Assembly (NCBI GenBank): GCA_014526335.1
Contig: JACTAT010000039.1
Span: forward strand, 7,374,104-7,438,103
Direction of reading: 5' to 3'
DNA from: Chrysaora quinquecirrha
Taxonomy: Eukaryota; Cnidaria; Scyphozoa; Semaeostomeae; Pelagiidae
DNA length: 64,000 nt
Shown: one piece after another, positions 10,901 through 21,423 of the stretch
Position numbering within the stretch: position 1 is the stretch's first letter
How the letters are laid out: every line of letters begins with the position of its first letter
Made by a program: the position numbers and the translations under genes
The notes under the pieces: model-generated
Database searches by the model: none
The model's input: the letters and a program-made list of their open reading frames with translations, nothing else
Told to the model about the DNA's origin: nothing

Positions 10901-13478
10901 TTAGAAGGTTTTAGAAAGCCGGTCAGAATCGGCAAATTATCAAAGGTTTATGAACAAAGAACGGGTTTTTTTCTGTACATTAACCGACTTAAAGATGTTC
11001 CATGAAATCGTCACGACTCCGTTAAACGACTTAAAGTTTCTTCGCAGAGGCTAAAAAAATTAGAGATTATAGATTGGCAGCCTATTTAAGCTATATCGGA
11101 GCTAAGATATATTTTTCATGGATGGCAAACACTAGAATAAATTTTCCCACAAGTGGAATATCAAGGTTGATGGGATTCGAACCTGGAATCATGGTGAAAA
11201 TCGAACCTGGACTGCATGATCAGAGAGCCAACGACAAATCTCCATCTCATACAGCCCAAGGCTCTTATCCCGTTTAGCTTTGTGTTTCTGCTATGTTGAG
11301 CCTTCTTCAGTACCTTACTGTATATATTTGCATAAATTGCAAACACTATGGTTGATTTCTACAAAAGCTGCATACCACAACTGATGGACTTGAACCAGGA
11401 CTGCATGATAAAAGAGCAACGACAATTCAACAGAGTTAAATAAAAGCCCAACGCAATCGTCAAGTAACTCTCTAAGCAATACAGCCCAAGACTCTTCTCA
11501 CGTTTCGGTTTGTGTTTCGGCTATGTTGAGCCTTCTTCAGTACCATACATATTGATATATATGTTTCATGAATAGCAAACACTAGGATAAACTTTCTCCA
11601 CAAGTTGCATAGCAAAATAGAGGGCAGCCTTGGGCTGTATGAGTTGAAGAGTTACTCGGTGATTTCATTGAGCTCTATAGCTCAGTGGAAACGTAGTTGA
11701 CTCTCTGATCATGCAGTCCAGGCTCGAAGCCCCTCTATAATGGTATGCCACTTATGGAAAAATCTATTTTAGCTAGAGCAAGACAAAAAAGAGGCGAAAC
11801 GAAACTAGGAGAATGAACATTTTTTATTTGGTGCAAAGAAGCTTTCAAAAATTTCCAAAACGAGGCCGGTGGATGATATAATGTATGCAGCCTCATTATG
11901 AGCACCTGTGGAATGTCAGACAGCCATTTAATCAGCTGTCGAGACTAAGATACCCTTAATGTTTTACGGGCCATTGGATACATTATAACCGAATCACGCA
12001 GAACAGGTTTAAGAATGTGAAGTGACTGCCAGGAGACAAACACCTGTTGAGTTCAGGAGTAAATCAGCAACGGCAAAACCAACCTTTAAGTCACCTAACT
12101 TGGGTCCTCTTCCAAAAATTCTTAAAAAAAGGTTTTATTATCGCCACAGCACTATAGATTTTGTCGACGAAATGTTGGCAGCATTAAAATTTTTCAAAAT
12201 TACAATATATCCAGTTTCTATGCAAAAATTGTATGAAGCATCCAAAACCTAGTCTTGGGGAGGGGGGAGGGGGAATATTGAGTCTGGGGAGGGGGTTGCG
12301 ATGAAATAGCTGCTTTATCAATAGGCACCCACAAAATCCAGAGTTTTTGCTTACAGTCCCAGCTATTTTTTGCCAGGATTGTACGTAAAAATTTTCACTG
12401 TCCTTGTGCTGGTGTTATCAATTCTTTTAGCGTTTAAAGTTCCCGATTGGTACTGGTTCTACAAGGGCTTTGACCAAAGAAAGTGACGGTTAGAAAAACT
12501 CTTTTACCCCATTGGGTATATAAAGCCCTGATAAAACAGTACATTTTGAACGCTCATAAAATCAATAACACAAACGCTAGGATAGTAAAACTTTGCACCT
12601 AGGCTACATTGTGGCTGCTTAATACGAATTCGGTAGGCCTATCGAAAACTCTAGATCCCGAAGGTTGAAAATTACCGTCATCGTCGAATTTGTCTATATA
12701 GCTAACCCATGTGAGCCATTCAAGAAAAATTCATGCACAAATATGTATGGTACTGAAGAAGGCTTGATTTAGCAGAAACACAGAAGCCAAACGACTTGGC
12801 AAATATTTGAGAGCAAGCTAGAGCTTGGCTCTAAGCTTTAAGAACACCAGGTCCTAGGCCTTAAGTGCACCAGGCTGACTTGGAAAACATCAGGGTTTGT
12901 TCATAAGCACTCGTATAAAAATCTAATTGTTTTTTGTTATATCTGTTTCTTATCTGCCGTTTTATGTCGTTTCTCTGAATCAATTTATATCTACTTTCTT
13001 TGACACAAGCGTCTGTGGAGCCGGTGGACAGTCTGTTATTGGTCCTCTTCTTCAACATAATATTTGTTCATTACGTCCCCCAAAAAACTCGGATCTTTTA
13101 GGCGAATTTACTGGAAAGTAGTACTAGTTACTTAGGAATTAAGAACAGATTAAGGACACTTACTGTAAGTCTGAAAATAGGAAAAAATTTAAGATCATAG
13201 CAGCCTCGAAAAATTTACTAGTTCTTAATAAAAAGAGTCTAATTGCATAATGCAAAACACGTTGAGGAAAGATTCTGGTCGCCTACCACCAGGAGAGAGG
13301 TATCCGTTACCTTCGGAGCCAAAAATAGAACGAAAGGAAAGGTTTGCTTGCACGTATTTTAAGAATACAAATAACGTTACCGTACCTTGCACCCGTCTAG
13401 CGCAAACCTTTGTATTGATTCTAACTACTGAGCAATACAAAGGCCGGGGGTTAGGGTGACAAACGAAAAATAAAGAAA
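7917..13478. other. Intergenic, repeats only
   Basis: No gene is supported in this 5.5 kb. It holds MITE ends (8887-9232 region, 10228), several inverted tRNA-like SINE heads at 11070-11770, and AT-rich filler. A 60-residue open frame at 10453-10635 (-) looks mildly protein-like but matches nothing I recognise. The upstream 150 bp before the forkhead ATG presumably holds its promoter; no clear TATA box was identified. Confidence 0.5.
11070..11770. mobile_element. Cluster of inverted tRNA-like SINE copies
   Basis: A plus-strand head near 11680-11745 shows an A-box-like TATAGCTCAGTGG and B-box-like AGGCTCGAAGCCCC. Reverse-strand relatives lie at about 11165-11280 and 11370-11420, sharing GACTGCATGAT and GCCCAAGGCTCTT-type segments. 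The copies face each other, which makes a complex inverted arrangement. No intact tRNA fold is evident. Confidence 0.5.
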
Positions 13479-16400
13479 TCAAAATACCTTGGTTTCGGCT
13501 GGAATGACGTCAATCTGAGGTATGGATGATGTAAGGAATAGAAGAGGAGCCATCGAGCATAAACAAGAATCGAGAAGAACGGACAAAGCGCCATGAACTT
13601 TCATATCACCCTGTGAAAACGAGGTTTTTGTTAAAGATGAGAACTTTTTTATTGGGTTGAATTTTTGAAGATGGAAGATGGAAATTTTTTATTGGGTTGT
13701 CTAACCTTAACACTCTCAGCTGGGGTGAATACACTTAGCTAAGTCAGAGGGATACCCTCCCCAAGCACGTCCCAAGCCCATAACTTTCACAAAGAATGCC
13801 AAAGTCGAAGGCGCAACGGTTATACTTGATGCGAATTGATGCGAATGGAACAGTGGGAATCACGCGTGAGAGGTATCAACACCCGGTTTACACGGGAATG
13901 GATCCGAATGGATCGTGAATCCGTTCCCGAAAATGATCCCGATACACTTTTGATTTACATGTGGCTACGCATGGATCTTTTCCTATTTGAGAACAGGATC
14001 CGGTCGGGAACGCTAGAAAAGCGGATCCATTGGGATACGTTCTCAATCTGTTAATTTGTAAACGCAAGGAAATCGCACCCAAATCGTACCCGAATGGGTC
14101 CGTGTCTTCGGATCATTTGGTTCTGTATCTTTTGCGCTCGGGTATAAATTGGGTCTAATGCAATCACAATACGAGCCTTCCACTTAAATACAATTCAATT
14201 AATACACTTCAGAATAAACAAAACGAACCTGTCTTCTAAGAGCAGTTGCCACCAGCGTTAATGATTCACCGAGAAGTTGCAAATGAGCAGCCATATCAAT
14301 CGGTTCCACATTTGATACACTGTACTTTTGTGGGGCAATTTGATACTCTTTTGAAGACCTCTTCGATGTACTAGGGAACCCCAAAGAATCTTTCTCCGGG
14401 GTGACTGGCCCTGCTTGCTTTGTGTTTTTAACTTTGAGCTTTGTTTTCGTTTTGTTGCGTTGATTTTCGCTCTGTGTTCTTCGAGTTGTTTTTTGTAAAT
14501 CTGGAAAGGAGTTGATACTCTAATGAATAATGAAACGAATTTATATGAAATGAACACGCTGACGAATGCAATATGAAATGAACATGCTAACGAATGCAAT
14601 ATGAAATGAACATGCTGACGAATGCAAAATGAAATGAAGATGCTGACAAAGGCTGTTTGAAATGAAGATGCTGACGAATACAGTATGAAATGAACATGCT
14701 GATGAATACAGTAAGAAATGAACATGCTGACGAATACCCAATGAAATGAACATGCTGACGAATGGAGTTTGAAATGAACATGCTGACAAATGCAGTATGA
14801 AATGAACATGCTGACAAATGCAGTATGAAATGAACATGCTGAAGAATTTATCAATTTAGTACCACTGAAGCATACCATATGAGCGAAAAATGCAATGAAT
14901 AGATTTAAATAAAACAAGAAATCTAAATTGATGGTTACAAAACGCAACATACATCTTTTTCTTTCTCCGAAGCTTCACCCCACATTTTGGCCAATTTCTT
15001 GCTGATTTCGCAAAACCTTTAAAAACAACATATAAATAGGCAGCGAAAGTTTTTACAATGCAATTGAACCCAGATATCTCGACTACCGTTTACCTCCGAT
15101 TCCTTCGATCTACACAAAAGTATAAAAAAACACTGATTTTAGTTAGACTATCTTAGTTCTCTTATGTTATCTTGCTTCGACGTGTCTCGAATTTCTTTTG
15201 TCCCCCGTGACTTTCACTTGAATGCATGAAGAACTTCAGTAAAACTCGAAACATTGTAAACTTGAGAACCAAGTTCCATCCTCCCTGAGAATCCAAGACA
15301 TTTATGTTCTTATATCCTAAACGAATTGGTTATAGAATAATTCATGCGAAAGCTGTGGGTGACGGGGTGTTGTTGCCCCCAATATTGGCACCTGCACCCT
15401 GCATTGGCACATTAGGCAACACATTCAGAAACAAGTTGAAAACAGTCTTACCCATTTCAGGATGCTCTGAAACTACTTTAGGCCGGTATTTTCGGCAGTA
15501 CAGCAGATAGGCAGTCAGTGTCTGGGTCTTCCTTTCTTTCTGAAATTAAACAAAAAATCAAAAAATTGGCAAAATCTAGGATTCCTAGCTGATAGCTCCA
15601 GGCCATAATTATATTATTAATAATATTTCTTATTATATTCAATTTGGAAACCAAAATATTTTATTCAGGGTTTTGTATGTGGTTCAGATTTCACAAAGAG
15701 CCAAACTTTAAACTTTACAACCATGGGTGCTGAAGGCAAGGCAAGGGTGCATGGGCACAAACAACAAAAAACAACAGGAGGATCGGAGAAGTTGGAAATT
15801 CAAACTACAGTAAGGGTTGAAAACACACACCCTGCCAAGTGCTCAGTGTTTCATGATTAATTTGCTTTTTTTTATTGCTTAGCAGAGGTGATGTGACAGA
15901 GTGGTTAAGTCCTTTAGCTCATGATCGGCAGGTTGTGTGTTCGAGTCTTGTTGGAACAACTAAAAATGCCTAAAGTAAATTCAGCTGTCCATCCTTCCAT
16001 GGCCACTAAATGAGTACCAGGGTATTCGTTTCTAGAATATCAGTCTGGGGGCACAAGCTGCAGGTCCACATCAGCTGTATAGCTGCCAGAAACCCTGACC
16101 TTTATTAACAATAAAGACTGCTTGCTTGATTGCTTGCAATCAATAATGTTTATACCTTTTTCTTCATTGGTGATGACTCACTACTGTGACCTCCGTCAGG
16201 TGATGATTTCAGCTTTGGTTTGGGCTTCCTCTTTGCAAGAGATGGTGTTCCAATCAAGTGATCCATGTCTTTGTCTTTACCATAAGCATCCTTTTCAAAT
16301 AAAAGCAAAGAATTTTAAAATGTATGTATAATTTGATAAAAAAAGTTTTGTTTAGCAAAGAGAGAAGATCAAGTTCAAAGGGAAAACCCCAAAATGTGGG

Positions 16401-18583
16401 TGCTTTGAGGTTGTGGTCTAATCCAACAGACTTGTGATGTCAACAGGTAAGTGGGAATGGGTTGCAGCCCCAGCCTTGTTGCACCACAGCAAGGGTTGAT
16501 GTCTCATTAGTTGATCTACTTTTGAGTTTCAGAAACTGGAACTAAATATGCTTATCCACCATTACCAAAGCAATAGATGATAATAGAAAAAATGGTGCCC
16601 AGAGGGGGAGGGGGCAAAACAGCATTTCAAAATACCTTCAGACTTTTATCAGCATTACCAGACAAACGTCCATGTTGTGTTGCAGTGACAATATTCTTAG
16701 TATGCATCCCTCCACTCTGTTTCTTTTTAGACTGCATTGCTTTGTTCTTCACATCATTCTTTTTTGCCTGATTAACTTTAACTTTACTACTTTTCTCTTT
16801 AACCACATCTCCAGATTTCCCTTTATCATCTGATGGCTCAACTTTCACAAGAACACCACTCTGTGACCAGTACTCAGTTTGTATCCGAACTAAGGTCTTG
16901 ACACCCTTCTTCTTCTTATAAATCTTCCTTTTTTAACTATAAGCTCTTCTGTGTCAATCGAAGCATCACTAGTGGCTCTTTCCTTGACAACATCAGCTGA
17001 CAAGCTCCTCTTTCTCTTTTTACTCTTTTTGTGCCTTTGTTCTTCAGTTTGCTGTGTTTTGAAACTGCACTCTCCAGATAACTTGGAGTTATTTCATATG
17101 GATCTGGTTCCTTTAATATATAAACCTCATTCTCTTTGCTGATATTCTCAGAGAACACTATATCTTGATCAGACATTACAGTAGGCTCCTGGATTTCCTT
17201 TCTAGCATCATGGTGTTTATGATGCTTATGTTTATGCTTTTTCTTATGCTTCTTGACTTTGGTAGGGCTGTTCAAACCACCAAGCTTCAATATTATATGC
17301 CCATCTGACCTTTCAGTGACACTAGTTGAGCAGCTCATATCACTCTGACTCCCACCTTCTTGAACATCAAACTCCTGGGTTTCCTGACTCCAACTTTCCC
17401 TTGTCTCATATTCATTACCTCCTTCAAGCCCTTGTTCTCTAGAATCAAACCCTGCATCATCAAAATCAACTTGTTCTTCTTTAACTTTAACTTCATCTGC
17501 CTTTTCTTCTTGTCTTATTCTCACAGTTTTATGCAAACTCTTTGCAGCCATCATTTTCTTAGTTGATCTTCTTCCTTTTTCTCTTTCACTTCTTTCCCTT
17601 TTCCATCTACCATTTCCTGCAACATCCACATTTTCTTTTGGCTCTGGGTTTAAAGCTTGCAAAGCCTCCATAAGAACAATCTCATCCAGACTTTCATTCT
17701 GAGTTTTGGGGGCTTTCTCCCTTGGGCCATCCTGTTTTTTTTGGTCATATCATCTTCAGCAACAGCCATTTCTTCCTGCTTCCGCTTTCTGTTACCTTTT
17801 CCATCCTTTTTTGTTTTTGCTTCTTTCAAACCTTTATTCTGATCTTTACTTGTTGCTGTAACTTGCACTGCTGATGCTGCATTCTCAGAATTTTCTATTT
17901 CTTTGATTTTAGGCTTAGACGCTGGGCAGGAGTCATCTTGCTTTTATCACCAGCTCCACTTGCATCCTTTTTACCCTTCTTCTTCCCACTTTTACTTGAT
18001 TTGTCATCTTCTTTAGGTGTTTCAGCCTCCACAGGTTCTTTTTTGATATTCTTCTTCAGCAAATGTCCATCTGAATTTGTTTCTTCAACATTCTGTTGTT
18101 TGTTACGGACTCTACTATATCCTGAATCTATAAGATCAAATGTCTTCTTAGGCACTGGGGTTCTTTGGGATTTTCTTGATAAATGGTCAGAATCAGATTC
18201 GCTCTTCTCCGCATTTCCAGCACTCTCTTTGGCCCAGTTAGGTGAATTGCTTGCCTGGCTGCTAACAGTTGGCTGCTCCTTGTGTTCTTTAGCCTTTAGT
18301 GTCTCGAATTTATCAACCAAATCAAATGACTTCTTTGGGACAGGAGTCCTTGACGACTTTCTGACTTTGTCCGTAATTTCCCTTTCACTCTCTAGCGAGA
18401 TTTTCTTTAGACTGTCAGGTGAAAGGGCGGGAGCAGCAGCGGTGGGCCTAGAGTCAAACTTTGAGGCGTCCTTTCCAGCTTTTGAGTAGGCTTCCTTTTC
18501 AATAAAGCTTTGGTAGCTTTTTCTTGTTTCTCGTTTATGTCCCTCAATGTAATCGTATGCCTTTCTTTTCTTTTTCCATCCAT
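13479..18583 (-). CDS. HMGXB4: HMG-box protein HMGXB4, six coding exons, frame broken by homopolymer losses
   Basis: Exons in order: 18583-16636, 16290-16156, 15539-15452, 15016-14953, 14500-14229, 13610-13479. The HMG box spans exons 3-5 (LTAYLLYCRKYRPKVVSEHP, then FCEISKKLAKMWGEASEKEK). The C-terminus has VEPIDMAAHLQLLGES and VHGALSVLLDSCLCSMAPL, which are signatures of vertebrate HMGXB4. The large first exon begins with RETRKSYQSFIEKE, resembling the HMGXB4 N-terminus, and is lysine-rich with a His/Lys tract. HMGXB4 is a nuclear chromatin protein linked to NURF and Wnt signalling. As given, the frame breaks seven times; each break is cured by restoring one base to a homopolymer, after which all splice phases close at 882 codons including the stop. 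This argues for assembly error more than for a pseudogene. The start is the ATG at 18583. Confidence 0.93.
14543..14850. repeat. 28-bp minisatellite in HMGXB4 intron 4
   Basis: About eleven copies of a 28 bp unit (ATGAAATGAACATGCTGACG + AATGCAAT) stand head to tail between exons 4 and 5 of HMGXB4. Because 28 is not a multiple of three and the unit lacks stops on the minus strand, all three minus frames stay open and give repetitive pseudo-proteins. A lone copy of the core (ATGAAATGAACATGCTGG) occurs at about 19309-19326, upstream of the same gene. Confidence 0.92.
15888..16115 (+). mobile_element. tRNA-derived SINE, family 2
   Basis: The head has an A box (TGACAGAGTGGTTAAGT) and B box (GTGTTCGAGTCTTG). 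The body carries GAGTACCAGGGTATT and AGAATATCAGTCTGGGG, and the tail is an AATAAAG-rich stretch. A second copy in reverse orientation sits at about 31795-31990. This copy lies in HMGXB4 intron 2. Confidence 0.75.
16385..16510 (+). mobile_element. Degenerate SINE, family 1
   Basis: GGTTGTGGTCTAATCCAAC followed by GACTTGTGATGTCA parallels the A-box region of the SINE at 27160-27330. The B-box half is badly eroded. It lies in HMGXB4 intron 1. Confidence 0.45.
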
Positions 18584-19534
18584 TACGACTCAAAATAGAC
18601 AGACAGCGAAGCTTGCTGAAAACAAAACATGGCGGACAGGTCGTTGAATTGAAGGGAAAAATGCAAATGCACAGTTGCTGTTGTTGATTTGGAACAATGA
18701 GATTTTCCCATGTGATCAAGCTCCATCGCAGAGGTCACACATTACCTTCACTTTCGCCAACGCACCCCTTACCATCTCTGTGCTCCCTGCCCCGTACCCT
18801 GGGTACCAGAGCCTCAAGATTGGAACCGCAGAACAAAATTAAAAAAAAATAATAAGTTGAGCAAAATACGAGGCTCTGGTTCCATCCAAAAAGAGTCTCG
18901 TTCTGATTATGAAAATTAACCAATCAGAAGCGCAGGTTCCCGAAATGGAACGTGGTTTTTCATTGGCTTAGACCATCAAACATACGAATCAGCCGCCCAA
19001 GTGATTCAAGCGAAACACAACGGTTGATGCAGTATTTTTCCAGACTTCAGATTCAGAAAATCAGTGCCCCCACTAGATTTTGATCATCATCACTGCTCAT
19101 AATAATCTTAAAACAGTAGGAAGATAAAAAGAAAGCAACATTTCCACCTTTTATATCGATAATAAAATCTCAAAATTTCATACACCAAAATACAGAATAG
19201 GATTCCCTGTTCTTTGACCAAAAATTCAATTTCATACAACTAAACTCAATCTAAAAAAGACTGCTATTCACATTATAAAGACAAAGTATTAATGAAGAAT
19301 AAAGCATGAAATGAACATGCTGGTGAAGCCACGGGCTAAACTATCAAACAATGCTTGTCAAACAAAACACTCGTGATTTGCTTTACAAGTAATGTTTTGA
19401 CTGTTCGGCCACGATATGAACATTGCTAGCAAGAAATAAGTTGCTCATTATGCTGGACAATGTTTTTGGAATTGAAAAACAATTTTCAGCTTGTCGGAAA
19501 CAATGAATGTTCGACAAGCAATGTTTTATAACGT

Positions 19535-19810
19535 AGGCCCTGGCCAAACGACAAAACAATGTTTGTCAAACATTTGAAATGTTTTATCGTTTAGGCACTA
19601 TGCAAAACAATACTTACCATTGCCAAATATTTTTTTGCCTTAGCCAAGTAAAGAAGTTTTCGAACTCCACCAAAAACATCGCGTACCAAACTAAATTTGC
19701 TTATTATTGCTTGTCAAACAACAACGTTTCGTGGCCAAACGTTCAAACATAGTTTGATAGGCAAACTTCAAATGTTTGACTAACAATGTTTGATCGTTTG
19801 GTCAGGGCCT
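19535..19810. mobile_element. MITE, AGGCCCTGGCCAAACG family
   Basis: The ends are AGGCCCTGGCCAAACGA and its inverse TCGTTTGGTCAGGGCCT. Inside are palindromic ACAATGTTTGTCAAAC-like segments and several GTTTGACAAGCAATG variants. No open frame exists. Relatives are at 20031-20290, 37097-37377 and 38382-38820, with further fragments near 19325-19534 and 20881-20987. Confidence 0.8.
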
Positions 19811-20030
19811 TAAGCAAGTAGAAGTTAGTACTCTAGAAGTATCAAACATTACAGAACAGTTTTTTGTGATTCAGACCGATTGATTGATTGATTGCTAATA
19901 AATTATTTGAAGAATATAGAATTAAAATTATATCAACTGATCAAAAACAACCTCCAGCAAGTCCCGCGTTTACAAACTGCCAAAAACAGTTATACATTCA
20001 TAATCAGATAAACAATCTTGCCTGCCTTTA

Positions 20031-20290
20031 AGGCCCTGGCTAAAAAATCAAACATTGTTTGTCAAAAGTTTGAGATTTTGCTTTAAAAGAAATGTGCGAC
20101 CGTTTGGCCACGTCACAAAATGATACTTGATAAGTAGAATTCCTTAAACTTAAAAAACATTCTATGCTTGTATCAAGTAACATGTGTTTAATGAGGAATG
20201 TTTGTGGTGTGGTTAAACGGTCAAACATTGTGTTTCACAAGCAAATATCGAATGTTTGACAAACAATGTTTGATCGTTTGGCAAATGCCT
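20031..20290. mobile_element. MITE, AGGCCCTGGCCAAACG family
   Basis: Starts AGGCCCTGGCTAAA and ends GATCGTTTGGCAAATGCCT. Interior segments about TCAAACATTGTTTGTC match the other copies. It is more diverged at the right terminus than the copy at 19535. Confidence 0.75.
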
Positions 20291-20621
20291 ACAAAGTCCT
20301 ACACGTAGCGTTATACTGCATTGAACGCCCTAATTATTACGGCGTATATACGTATACAGACAACTTTTAGCAGCAGACATAAAAAATAACTCACAACATA
20401 CATGAGCCCTCACATGAGCCCTAACATTAACTGAGATATTATATAACTACTCCTAGGTGACAAATTACTGATTTCTCCCTTAATAATCTTCCGTGAATTT
20501 TTCAACCCCCCCCCCCTATTAGGGCCCACCAGTTACTAGATTTTCAAGACTTGCGTCAATTCCTGCTTGCACCAACCGAAAAACGTTTTTGAAACTATCA
20601 GAAAACATTGCTCAAAGAATG

Positions 20622-20879
20622 CAGTACAAACCCGCAAATAAGAACCAAAAATTAAGAGCCAGTGTCTTAGTGGTTCTTAAATTTTCTCCAAATATGAAAG
20701 GGATGAGGAATACAAAAGCCCAAAAAAGTGGACAAGCTTGATCAGTGGACATCCAGGCAGTGATTCCAATAATCTCAAAGTCATTATGCACAAGGTTTGG
20801 TCATTTCAAGTTTATAGGTCAAGTGATTTTGAGTGTCTTGGTTCTTAAACAACTGGTTCTTATTTGCGGGTTTTTACTG
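20622..20879. mobile_element. MITE with CAGTA(C/A)AAACCCGC termini, nested
   Basis: The left end CAGTACAAACCCGCAAATA and the right end TATTTGCGGGTTTTTACTG are inverted repeats, both continuing into AAGAACC. The sequences outside it resemble the two halves of an AGGCCCTGGCC-family element, so this MITE seems to have landed inside an older one. The same terminus appears at 22247 and at 36055. Confidence 0.7.
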
Positions 20880-21423
20880 TATGCATGCCAGACAACGTTT
20901 TATGGCGTGGTCAAACGTTCAAACGTTGTTTGAAGATAATATTTAAAAGTTTGAGAAATAATGTTTTGTCGTTAAACCAGGGCCTAAGGAGGGATGTCAC
21001 AGACAATAACAAATCAATTAGAATGTAATACCCTAACCATAACCCTAACCTCAAAACATATCTTAATAGAGAGGAGCCTTATTTTTGTTAGAAAGGGGGG
21101 AGACCCATATGGAGAAAGGGCTGATGTGACAAAGAGGGCTGAGTGGAGCCTTTGCGATACAACATATCTCATACTTTGCCCAGGGCTATAGTGACGGGAA
21201 CACGAGATCACTTCTTCAGTATAACAGAAAGCTACGCACTTCTTACATTAAAGTCGAGACATACACTACACCCGGTAATAATTTCAACGAGTATAATATC
21301 AATACAACAAGGACAGGTACCGACGGGGGTTTCGCATTGACAAAACTTAACAACAGCGTCCTGATAAAACTAAACTAAACGATCATTACCATATCATTTG
21401 AAATGTTCATTGGAGTTTCTAAA

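Larger units (their letters stand above)
18584..21423. other. Intergenic; upstream of HMGXB4, then MITE cluster
   Basis: The first ~300 bp upstream of the HMGXB4 ATG presumably holds its promoter; no clear core element stands out. From about 19.3 to 21 kb, nearly all sequence is MITE-derived (19535-19810, 20031-20290 and 20622-20879 are listed separately). No coding exon is recognised. Confidence 0.5.

Noticed and set aside
14541..14837. Three overlapping minus-strand open frames with repetitive His/Phe/Ser proteins; also superficially CRISPR-like regular repeats
   Set aside because: They are readings of a contiguous 28-bp minisatellite in an intron; there are no unique spacers and the genome is animal.
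17938..18489. 183-residue plus-strand open frame
   Set aside because: Antisense shadow of HMGXB4 exon 1, which is supported by homology on the other strand.
21028..21055. CCCTAACC-like telomeric repeat
   Set aside because: Only about three imperfect units; not a telomere or a convincing interstitial array.
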